64,000 nt of DNA, taken from Oceanospirillales bacterium (GTDB taxonomy: Bacteria; Pseudomonadota; Gammaproteobacteria; Pseudomonadales; Endozoicomonadaceae). Position 1 is the first letter of the stretch. The number at the start of each line of letters is the position of its first letter. A program made the position numbers and the translations under genes. Where the stretch lies: assembly GCA_004762125.1 (NCBI GenBank), contig SIHQ01000010.1:62001-126000 (forward strand), in the 5' to 3' direction. Shown here piece by piece: positions 18,813 to 27,400 of the stretch. The notes under the pieces were generated by a model. That model did no database searches, was not told the origin of the DNA, and worked only from the letters and a program-made list of their open reading frames with translations.

Positions 18813-19271
18813 TTAAAAAGAGCCGCCAACACTGGGTTGGATAAAGCCTTCTCGTAAAATGGTTCTGGTATTCTGTTGCGGAATAGAAGAATTTGACTCG
18901 GTGACGTACTCAAAAAGAGTGAATGAGCCTTGCTTAAGGGATGAGCCCTTTAAAGCGCCCTGTTGCCAGGTCGTGGTTTCTGTTTGTATGTCATCACCAG
19001 CATAGGGAGTGACAGAGTTATTGATGAATCCACCGGGTGTTGCTGCCATTGTTTGAGTTGGCCCTCCCGTACGCAATTGAGTTTGCGCGAGTTTTAGGGC
19101 ACTGTCAGAAGATTGAAAGGTTGAGTTTTTGGTCTGGTAATTGAATGAAATTCGCTGGTTTGAAGTGGACAAGCTTACATTACTGATTCCTACGATGGTC
19201 ACCAAAAGAAGAATAATCAGAGATATAAACAGAATGGCACCATCCTGTTTGGCCGATGAGTGCTTTTTCAT
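18813..19271 (-). CDS. pilX: Minor pilin PilX (operon A)
   Basis: The 152-residue PilX-type minor pilin has a class III signal KQDG^AILFISLIILLLVTIVG with no Glu at +5. That is typical of the PilX/GspK-like tip subunit. The region after the helix carries NQRISFNYQTKNSTFQSSDS, the usual start of a PilX_N domain. It overlaps the pilW stop by 4 bp and is followed at once by PilY1-A, so this is a tightly coupled operon. Confidence 0.9.
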   Translation of the reverse strand: MKKHSSAKQDGAILFISLIILLLVTIVGISNVSLSTSNQRISFNYQTKNSTFQSSDSALKLAQTQLRTGGPTQTMAATPGGFINNSVTPYAGDDIQTETTTWQQGALKGSSLKQGSFTLFEYVTESNSSIPQQNTRTILREGFIQPSVGGSF

Positions 19272-20302
19272 CTTCTGTTCCTCAACTCGATAGTGGTTTC
19301 GAAAACGCGACGTATTCGACGATCAGCGGGTGACTGATAAACACGATCAGCAGGTTGTTCATTGAGAATCGAGAAAGTATCTGCTGCATTGGCGGGTTTA
19401 ACATTGGCGTCAGAAGCAACTACGATGCTGAGTCGTATATGGGAAACATTACAGTTACCGTTCGCGATTTCATTGGGAGTGCAGGCTTGTCTGTATCGGG
19501 TGTTACCGTTGCTGCTTTCAATACCAAGCAGAACCTGAAAATTTTCAACGCCTGCAACCATATCATTACCATTTCGTTGCAGGCTGCCATTCATTATTCT
19601 GTAAGTAGTACCGCCTCCAACACCTAATTCATAAAGTACAGGGCAAGCTACCAGGTTGTTGCTTCTGCAATCATCAGGTAGAGCGAAATTACTGCGGCTG
19701 ACTTTTTTACTGCTATCACCTATAGTCGTTATATGTTGGTTAGAGCTGGTTGCATTGCCATTACAGGGTGCTGCTTCCTGAAAGTTAAAGGAGGCAACGC
19801 TTGTGCCATCAGTGACCAAAAAGACATCTGCAGCGCTATAACATATAGGCCTATCTAGAGAAAGTTTGTTACCTTCAGAAGAGTTTTGAAAATCAAGAAC
19901 TCTGACGACACTGGAACCCACATTTAAATCTGACAAATCCAACGGCATATTGGTTTCAAATGCTCTAAATATAGTCAGCTGATCTGAATTTTTAGCGTTG
20001 GCATTGGGTGTTATAACGACAGAGCTTTGTGAAAGATCCAGTGCTGAATTTTCTTCAGATGGAAGTCTGCCCGGTGCTGGCCCTTGGTATCCGGCCATAC
20101 GAATTTCTTCTTTTAATAGCTCCATGGCAATACGACCACTGTCATGAACCTGAGCCAGAGCATTTTCTGATGCACTGTTTGCAGCGGTATCTGCAAAAAT
20201 TCTCATGACACCTAGCATCAATACAGCACTAAGAGCCAGAGAAATCATCAACTCAACCAGTGCCAGACCCTGATAACGGAGTGTACTTTTTGAATAGGTC
20301 AC
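19268..20302 (-). CDS. pilW: Minor pilin PilW (operon A)
   Basis: The 344-residue PilW-type minor pilin has the processing site RYQG^LALVELMISLALSAVL with Glu5. The post-helix segment AMELLKEEIRMAGYQGP matches the PilW motif (Arg-Met-Ala-Gly-Tyr). The end, FETTIELRNRR, is also family-like. The gene overlaps pilV and pilX by 4 bp each. The expected role is bridging PilV/FimU and PilX in the pilus-tip initiation complex; this is known for P. aeruginosa and inferred here. Confidence 0.93.
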   Translation of the reverse strand: MTYSKSTLRYQGLALVELMISLALSAVLMLGVMRIFADTAANSASENALAQVHDSGRIAMELLKEEIRMAGYQGPAPGRLPSEENSALDLSQSSVVITPNANAKNSDQLTIFRAFETNMPLDLSDLNVGSSVVRVLDFQNSSEGNKLSLDRPICYSAADVFLVTDGTSVASFNFQEAAPCNGNATSSNQHITTIGDSSKKVSRSNFALPDDCRSNNLVACPVLYELGVGGGTTYRIMNGSLQRNGNDMVAGVENFQVLLGIESSNGNTRYRQACTPNEIANGNCNVSHIRLSIVVASDANVKPANAADTFSILNEQPADRVYQSPADRRIRRVFETTIELRNRR

Positions 20303-20817
20303 AGGTTGAATCTCATTTCATAATTTCGGTTTAACAGTCCGGAGTTCTGCTGTGCCTTATCTGTTTCGCGCCAGTTGATGGTTAATGTGAAATCTGTTCC
20401 GTTACGAGCGAGTACAGCTGTACTTTCTGGAAGAGCTGACTGCCAGGCATTGCCATTTAAACCGGTATTAGCGACATCGATAAAATGCTCAAGCCATTCA
20501 CGAGCATCTTGGTCTGCCAAATTATCTGCTGAGCAGCCTGCATTGATGCATGCAGGATCGTCGGGAGCTCCAACCTGAATGGGACCGACAGCACGAATCA
20601 GGTTGTCGTACTGACCATTCATTGCTGCCTGATCGTTGCGTCTGATTCTCTCTGCCAGGTCATAGGCAAGCAGTGTCGCCTGACTTCGGTACATGGCACC
20701 ACTGGATGATTGAAGGCTTAAAACCTGTAGACTGGCTATTCCAAGAAGCCCAACGGCTAATACCAGGACAGCAACAAGTACTTCAATCATGGTAAAACCA
20801 TGTTGTTTTATGGGCAT
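20299..20817 (-). CDS. pilV: Minor pilin PilV (operon A)
   Basis: The 172-residue PilV-type minor pilin has the processing site KQHG^FTMIEVLVAVLVLAVG with Glu5 and the family segment LGIASLQ. It is followed by SQATLLAYDLAERIRRN, the PilV 'A-x-x-L-A-x-x-x-x-E-R-I-R' block. The start overlaps the fimT-A stop region by 10 bp, and the stop overlaps pilW by 4 bp. Confidence 0.93.
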   Translation of the reverse strand: MPIKQHGFTMIEVLVAVLVLAVGLLGIASLQVLSLQSSSGAMYRSQATLLAYDLAERIRRNDQAAMNGQYDNLIRAVGPIQVGAPDDPACINAGCSADNLADQDAREWLEHFIDVANTGLNGNAWQSALPESTAVLARNGTDFTLTINWRETDKAQQNSGLLNRNYEMRFNL

Positions 20818-21299
20818 GCTACTGCAGTTCCTGTTCGCGCTTGACCTGAACCATTAATATCAATAGCTCTTGCATTCGCGAGGCCACGGCTATCACAGAT
20901 GGTAAATACTTTGTTGTTTGCCATTCCTTGATTATCAAACTGAATAAATCCGCGATTAATAATTCCACCATTAATAGTGTTGCCACTCAAATCTTCAAAT
21001 ACCTGTAGTACACGAACATTATCAAAAATGATGAAACCATCTGACCAATCAGGGTCGTTACAAGTGAGTTGGTCGCTGGAACCACAAATGGTGACCTGAG
21101 TATTTCGGGACGAAGCTTCACTGCGAGCATGCTGCAAGGCTGCTAGAAGAGTGTTGAATTGAGAGGTTTGTCGGCTATTTAATAACGAATTTTCAAAACT
21201 CGGATAAGCAATGCTCGAGAGAATAGCGAGGATGGCAATAGTGACCATCAATTCTACCAGGGTGAAACCCTGTGACTTGTTTTTCTTATGTACATCCAT
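20808..21299 (-). CDS. fimT: Minor pseudopilin FimT/FimU-type, GspH domain (operon A)
   Basis: The 163-residue GspH/FimT-type pilin is the first gene of operon A. The cleavage site is KSQG^FTLVELMVTIAILAI. It has the helix-end pattern AYPSFENSL and the GspH features LQHARSEASSRNTQVTICG and WSDGFIIFD. Similar subunits in the other two operons mark the head of each set. It is divergent from fimT-B. Confidence 0.92.
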   Translation of the reverse strand: MDVHKKNKSQGFTLVELMVTIAILAILSSIAYPSFENSLLNSRQTSQFNTLLAALQHARSEASSRNTQVTICGSSDQLTCNDPDWSDGFIIFDNVRVLQVFEDLSGNTINGGIINRGFIQFDNQGMANNKVFTICDSRGLANARAIDINGSGQARTGTAVACP

Positions 21300-21623
21300 G
21301 ACGTTTAACTAGTGCACGTGTTGAGAATCTGGGCGGATTTTTACTATGGCAAGTTGACCATAGAGATCGATCAAATGGGACAATGGTCAGATAACCGGCC
21401 ATTCATCCCGATAAAGTGTAAATAAATACTATTGAAAGAATGAATGGTGGCCCTGATGCGCCGTCCGGTTTCAGGAGTAAACGATTTTCTAGTCACCACT
21501 TATCCTCAGCACTCTCTCACCATCAGCCATTCTGCCTAACTTATGGCGCTGGCTTTATGCAGAACTAAAGTCGAATAAGAAGGTTGATAAAACGCTTCTT
21601 GGTTTTGGTTTTTAGGTGAGCTT
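21300..21623. promoter_or_regulatory. Divergent control region between pilus operons A and B
   Basis: This 324-bp stretch has no gene. It must hold the promoters of operon A (leftward) and operon B (rightward). One inverted repeat, CTATGG-N8-CCATAG, lies at 21344-21363. A looser one pairs GGCCATTCAT (21397-21406) with ATGAATGGTGGCC (21440-21452). I found no sigma-54 GG/GC pair at correct spacing and no clear -35/-10. Confidence 0.5.
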
Positions 21624-22187
21624 ATGACGAGTCATCCCGAAAAAACGGGTAAAAGCAAAGTATCTCAAAGAGGGCTGACTTTACCGGAATTAATGATCAC
21701 TCTTACGGTCATGGCCATTCTGGTTTCTCTTTCTGCACCTTCCGTACGAGGCCTTATATCTGATCGACAGGTCGTAAATGCAGCTCAGGTTCTTCATACC
21801 AGTTTGATGATGGCACGCAGTGAAGCTGTTAAACGGGCTACAACAATCTCTCTTTGTAAATCAGATGATGGGTCAAGTTGTGATAACGATCTTGATGACT
21901 GGAGAAGTGGCTGGTTGATTTTCGCCGATGAAAACTCAGACGGTGAGTATGATTCTGATAATGATCATTTAATCAGGGTTTATGCGACACAAGATGAATT
22001 GGATCAGATGGACTGGAATAGAGGTGACGGCCTGAGTTTTGACAGTAGAGGTCGGTTGAATGTGATTAATGGCACATTTAGCCTTTGTAAAAATCTGGAC
22101 TCAGAGTTTGAACAACGAAAGGTCGTTTTGATTGGTTCGGGTCGGGCTCGGGTCCTTGAAGTGACCGGAACAGGCCAGTGCAGCTAA
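21624..22187 (+). CDS. fimT: Minor pseudopilin FimT/FimU-type, GspH domain (operon B)
   Basis: The 187-residue GspH/FimT-type pilin is the first gene of operon B, with AGGTGA four bases before the ATG. The cleavage site is SQRG^LTLPELMITLTVMAI with Glu5. GspH hallmarks are MMARSEAVKRATTISLCKS, WRSGWLIFAD and LSFDSRGRL. DENSDGEYDSDND (about residues 102-114) resembles a calcium-binding loop. It is closer in form to fimT-C than to fimT-A in the SEAVKR/SEAIKRG segment. Confidence 0.92.
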   Translation: MTSHPEKTGKSKVSQRGLTLPELMITLTVMAILVSLSAPSVRGLISDRQVVNAAQVLHTSLMMARSEAVKRATTISLCKSDDGSSCDNDLDDWRSGWLIFADENSDGEYDSDNDHLIRVYATQDELDQMDWNRGDGLSFDSRGRLNVINGTFSLCKNLDSEFEQRKVVLIGSGRARVLEVTGTGQCS

Positions 22188-22197
22188 GGACAGCGAT

Positions 22198-22704
22198 ATG
22201 AAAAGTATCCGATTGATGAAAGAGAACAGCAAGCAATGTGGTGTAGGGCTACTGGAAGTTCTTGTCACACTGGTTATTGTCTCTATCAGCGCACTCGGTA
22301 TGGTTGGATTGCAGAGCAAAAGTCTTCAGCATAATCAGACTTCATACCTGAGATCTCAGGCTGCTTTTCTTGTTAACGATATGATGGAAAGAATACGGTC
22401 AAACAGAAGTCTGGCATCTACTAGTACAGGTTATTCTGTACTGGCCAATCAGTACGAAGCGACAGCCTGCGATCAAAATGAATACCCATCTCAATGTGAA
22501 ACGGCAGCCTGTACCCGAAGTGAGTTGGCTGAGTATGATCTTAAACAGTGGAAGTTCAGTCTCGCTTGTCAGTTACCGGAAGGAAAAGGAAGTGTTTCCG
22601 AATCAACTGAAGCGACCGGCAAGGTATTTTTAATCTCCATCACATTCGACGATTCAAGAGGAAGGAAGAACAGCAGAACAGTGAACCTGCGGGGTTCATT
22701 ATGA
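22198..22704 (+). CDS. pilV: Minor pilin PilV (operon B)
   Basis: The 168-residue PilV-type minor pilin has the processing site KQCG^VGLLEVLVTLVIVSIS with Glu5, then LGMVGLQSKSL and SQAAFLVNDMMERIRSNR, matching the PilV block of operons A and C. It overlaps pilW-B by 4 bp. Several cysteines in the globular part (CDQNEYPSQCETAAC) could form disulfides. Confidence 0.92.
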   Translation: MKSIRLMKENSKQCGVGLLEVLVTLVIVSISALGMVGLQSKSLQHNQTSYLRSQAAFLVNDMMERIRSNRSLASTSTGYSVLANQYEATACDQNEYPSQCETAACTRSELAEYDLKQWKFSLACQLPEGKGSVSESTEATGKVFLISITFDDSRGRKNSRTVNLRGSL

Positions 22705-23813
22705 AGTCCTGTTCATTAAGAGGTCAGAAAGGACTCTCGTTGGTTGAGATGATGGTCTCTATTGTTCTTGGGTTGATTTTGTTAGCAGGAGTTGGGCATC
22801 TGTTTCTCAAAGCTAATAAATCGTTATTGGCCAGGAATGAACTGGCGATGATGCAGGAACATGCTCGATTCGCCCTTGATGCTATTGCACAGGATATAAG
22901 GGTTGCCGGTCAAACAGGTTGCTCATCGGACAGCAAACTGGCCAATGCCATTTACTCAACTAAAGATAATCGTCAGTGGATGATTCATTTCGACAAAGGA
23001 ATTTCAGGTATTTCACTGAGCGACAAGAGTTATGTTGATTCTGATGCGGTTTCCGAAGCCATAGCCATTCACCAGTTAGCCCTTGATCAGGGAGAATTGG
23101 TCACATCACACAACTTGACCGAGAAAGAACTGACCGTATTACCAGTAGACGACAAACGATACAGAACGGGAAAACTGGTCGCCGTAGTTTCACCGGATTG
23201 TACACAGGTTTCCCTGTTTCGTTCGGGAGCTACAACGACGGGTAATAAAGTCTCCCATGAATCAACAGCCTCTCCAAACCTATATAACAAAACCAGTAAG
23301 TTGGGTGGACAGTTTGTTGCTACAGACACAGCCAGTTTGAGTGATGCTCTGGATCAGAATGTAAGAAGTTATCAACTCTATCCGGTTACGTCGGTTGCTT
23401 ATTACATACGAAATACGACGTATAAACTGGAGGACCACGATGGTGATGATCAAGATGTAGCAGTGAGTATTCCAACGCTTTATCGGCGTCCTGCAGGGGA
23501 AGCCAGCAATGGTGACCGCCTCGGTACAGAACAGCTGGTAGAGGGGGTTGAACAGTTGATTGTGCGCTATGGAGTGGATAGCAATGATGACGGTGTTGCT
23601 GACCAGTATCAAAGAGCTTCTTCAATGCTATTGAGTAGTGATGACTGGAAGAAGGTCATCAGTGTGCGGCTGGAGTTACTGATGAGAAGTCTGGAGCAGG
23701 TTGCAGATCAGCCAACATCCTATTTTTTTAATGGTAGCCGTACAACACCCACAGACAAATTTTTACGACAGAACGTGGTGATGACGATTGAATTAAGAAA
23801 TCGCTCCAGATAA
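22701..23813 (+). CDS. pilW: Minor pilin PilW (operon B)
   Basis: The 370-residue PilW-type minor pilin has the processing site GQKG^LSLVEMMVSIVLGLIL with Glu5. The segment FALDAIAQDIRVAGQTGCSS is the PilW helix motif. VEGVEQLIVRYGVDSNDDG and TIELRNRS near the end are also PilW hallmarks. It is the largest of the three PilW copies (344, 370, 258 residues). It is coupled to pilV-B by a 4-bp overlap. Confidence 0.92.
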   Translation: MKSCSLRGQKGLSLVEMMVSIVLGLILLAGVGHLFLKANKSLLARNELAMMQEHARFALDAIAQDIRVAGQTGCSSDSKLANAIYSTKDNRQWMIHFDKGISGISLSDKSYVDSDAVSEAIAIHQLALDQGELVTSHNLTEKELTVLPVDDKRYRTGKLVAVVSPDCTQVSLFRSGATTTGNKVSHESTASPNLYNKTSKLGGQFVATDTASLSDALDQNVRSYQLYPVTSVAYYIRNTTYKLEDHDGDDQDVAVSIPTLYRRPAGEASNGDRLGTEQLVEGVEQLIVRYGVDSNDDGVADQYQRASSMLLSSDDWKKVISVRLELLMRSLEQVADQPTSYFFNGSRTTPTDKFLRQNVVMTIELRNRSR

Positions 23814-23826
23814 CAAAGGATGTGTG

Positions 23827-24363
23827 ATGAAAGAGCAGGGAAGCATTCTGTTAGTCAGCCTGGTATTACTGACAATCCTGACGATTGCTGGTGTTAGCTC
23901 AATTCGCTTGTCTGGGTTGCAGGAAAAAATGATAGCCAGTTACCACAACGAACAGTTGAACTTTCGAGTCGCAGAGGTGGGTGTGTTGGAAGCGGAGAAT
24001 TACGTTACCGATACGTTTATATCTTCCAATGCTTTTTCTGCAGCCTGTACGAATGGACTTTGTTTCTCTGGCAGTGGAGCGGGTGACCCGGGTGCCTGTG
24101 TTCCTGGTACAGATAAACCTTGGGAAGATGAAGCTGTCTGGAATAAGGCTCGTACCGCCAACATTGAGCTTGAAGATCACCCCTCTGTCGCAAAATTTAT
24201 CGTAGAACTCCGGTGTTATCTACCAAGAGAGATTGATGGACCTGATCCTGATCCTCTCAATCTGACCGATTGGGCAACCTATTATCGTATTACCGTATTG
24301 GCTGCAGGAATCGGTAGTCGGTCGAGAGTTATGCTGCAAACTACGTACAAAAAGAATCAATGA
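23827..24363 (+). CDS. pilX: Minor pilin PilX (operon B)
   Basis: This 178-residue PilX-type protein starts MKEQG^SILLVSLVLLTILTIAG. It has a very short leader and no Glu5, as in PilX/GspK-like tip subunits. The motif LQEKMIASYHNEQLNFRVAE is typical of PilX. The ATG at 23827 follows AAAGGA by six bases; a GTG one codon earlier is less likely. The gene precedes PilY1-B. Confidence 0.9.
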   Translation: MKEQGSILLVSLVLLTILTIAGVSSIRLSGLQEKMIASYHNEQLNFRVAEVGVLEAENYVTDTFISSNAFSAACTNGLCFSGSGAGDPGACVPGTDKPWEDEAVWNKARTANIELEDHPSVAKFIVELRCYLPREIDGPDPDPLNLTDWATYYRITVLAAGIGSRSRVMLQTTYKKNQ

Positions 24364-24404
24364 GGTGTATTGGTTCGGGAAGGAAACTGTTCAAGGAGGA
24401 AGGT

Positions 24405-27400
24405 ATGACTAGCTGGAAATGGTTCTCGAGTTACTTCGTTTCCCTGCTGCTTGTTTCAGGACAGGCTGTTTCAGGCGCTAATTCACAGCTTTATTCTGCA
24501 GTTCCTCCCTTGTTGAACAAAAGCTCGGAACCTTTGGTGATGTTGGTAATGTCCGTGGATCATGAGCTTTTTAAAAAAGCTTATCCGGACTATTCAGATC
24601 TGGACGGTGATGGCGTCCTGGATACCACTTATAAAGACAGCTTCAATTACCTTGGGTATTTTGAAAATGAGTGGTGCTATAGATATGACAGTTCTCAGTC
24701 AAGATTCACACCTACTCAGAAATCAACGGGGCAGAACACGCACTACTGTGAGAACAGTGGTGCTCCATGGAGTGGTAACTTTCTGAACTGGGCGACCATG
24801 AGTCGTATGGATGTATTGCGAAGAGTTCTTTTTGGTGGCAAACGGTCAACAGATTCATCAACCAGAACAGTGCTGGAGCGAGCCTATCTGGCCCGAGACA
24901 TTCATGCTTTTGTGAAGGTCTATGAAGGCAGTGACATTAATAAACTAACACCCTATAGCTCGGCAGCCAGTCTGTGTAATTTGGCAACATCGGAAAACGG
25001 AGCACCAAAAGTCAGGGTTGCTTCCGGTGTTTGGAGCAGATGGGCATCGACAGAGGTTAAACAGTGCCAATGGGGTGCGAATAACAGTCCTGGTACGCCG
25101 CTCAACCTGGCAGAGATGACAGTCAAAGTAGAATCCTGTGTCAGTAATAAAGATGCTGAATCGTCATCACGTTGTCGTCAATACCCTGATACCAATCATA
25201 AACCGGTTGGTCTTCTTCAAAATTATGGAGAAGACGGCAGAATCCGTTTTGGATTGATGAGCGGCAGTTATGATAAAAACATCTCAGGTGGGGTATTGAG
25301 AAAAAACATTGGCAAGATAGCCGGAAATCCTCAGATTCAAGACGATGAAGTTGTATTGAGTAGCGGTATTTTTAACAGCTCCGTTAAAGGCATAATTAAT
25401 CAGATAAGCACCTTCAGGTTGGCGAAATACAGTTACAGTCAGAACAAGTACACCGATTGCAGTAGCTATGGTATTTCGGTTAATACATTTAAAAACGGTC
25501 GCGATACTTATTCCAATAGACATTGCAGTAATTGGGGAAACCCTCTAGCTGAGATGTATCTGGAAGCGCTCCGGTATTTTGCAGGACAGTCATCACCCAC
25601 TAGTTCATTCCATACAAGTAGTGATAGCAGTTTTGTCAGCGGGCTTTCAACAGAAACATGGGTGTCCCCTCTTACGGCAGCTAATGCTTGTGCCAACTGC
25701 TCAATTATTCTGTTATCCAGTGGTTTGAACTCTTTTGATGCAGACAATCTGGGCAACACCAATGGTCTTCCTGGTTTGGAGCAATCGGGCAGTATAAACA
25801 GCAAAACGGATGAAGTCGGTGAACTGGAATACAACAACCAGTTTGCAGGCAACTATTTAGTAGGTGGATTAGGATCTACACGCCAGTGTACGGCCAAACA
25901 TCTGAACGGTTTATCAGAAGCCAGAGGGCTTTGCCCTGAACTGCCTCAGCTAGAAGGTAGCTATCAGATTGCCGGTTTAAGTTGGCATGCCAATAAAACA
26001 GATTTGATAGCTACTCTGGCTGGTAAACAAAAGGTAAAAACCTACGCTATTCAACTAGCAGAAAGCATGCCCAGCTTTACACTGAGTGCTGCTGGCAATC
26101 AATTAACGTTTCAACCTGTTTGTCATACCAGTAATAATTTTGGTAATGGGACTGATTTTACCGGCAGTGGTAGTGATTGCACGCTGACTGATGTTGTTGT
26201 TGAAGATATGGTGCTGGGCGATGAGGGCGAAATTCTTGAAGGACAACTGCTGTTTACCTGGGAAGATTCCTTGTGGGGAAATGATTATGACTATGATGCC
26301 TCTTCAAGGATTGCATTCTGTGTAGGAAACCAGTGTGAACAGACAACTGGACCATTACGGGTCGCCAGTCTGTCGGATAATCAGGTCAGAATGGCTGTTC
26401 AGGTTGATGGTGTCTATGCAGGACTGAACCTCAGATTCAGCTATACGGTTACAGGCAGTAACGATGACGGACTGAAGAATGACTTTGTTTATAAAGGGCA
26501 GAGTCATTATGAAATAAATACATTCACTGCGACGAACAACTCAGCAGGTGTTCTGAAAAAACCGCTGTGGTTTGCGGCCAAGTACGGCGGCTTTGTTGAT
26601 CTCGATGGTGACGGAACACCGAAGTACAGTATTAATGGTCAGCTCCAGCCGAATGATCATCGTGAGTGGGACAGTCGAAACAACGATACAGGTGCTATAG
26701 GATCAGATGGACTGCCTGATAATTACTATTTTGCCAAAAACCCTGCAATGCTTGAAATTCAACTGGGTCAAGTATTTCGCGATATCGCCAGCCGTATTTC
26801 ATCGGCCACCAATGCAGCGCTTTTTTCTAACAGTCAATCAGGCACAGGTGTTCTCTACCAAGCATTGTTTCAGCCTTCACTGGAGTTGAATGGTAAAAAA
26901 GTGAGCTGGGGAGGGATTCTTCATGCAATGTTTGTGGACGATAAAGGTTTGCTCAGAGAAGACTCTAATGGTGATGCACGTTTGGGTGATTACGATACCG
27001 ATAGCATTGTTGAGCTGATCTTCGACCCTAACTCCAGCCAAACACAGCTGCAGAGATTTTCTACAGATGATGAAGGTGTTACTAAAACACCAGACGGATC
27101 ACTGAAACCATTAAGCCAGTTGAAACCCATTTGGGATGCGAGGAAACGACTGTCGCAGTTGGATAATTTGGTTGGTCAGAGAAGTTACAGTGCTTCAGCT
27201 TCAACGGGGCGGCATATTCTAACTTGGTTGGATGAGAATAATAATAATTTGGTAGATACCGCCGAAACCCTGGAATTTACGCTTGCGACGTTCACTGGTG
27301 TGGAGGGCTATCTCGGGGTTTCCGCAGGAAATGCAGAGTCATTGATTAATTATATTCGGGGCGTTGAGTCTGATGATTCGAGGTCCAGAACTATTGATTT

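Noticed and set aside
21541-21623. Possible sigma-54 promoter (TGGC...TGC) upstream of fimT-B
   Set aside because: The GG and GC dinucleotides are 14 bp apart rather than 12, so the required spacing is not met.
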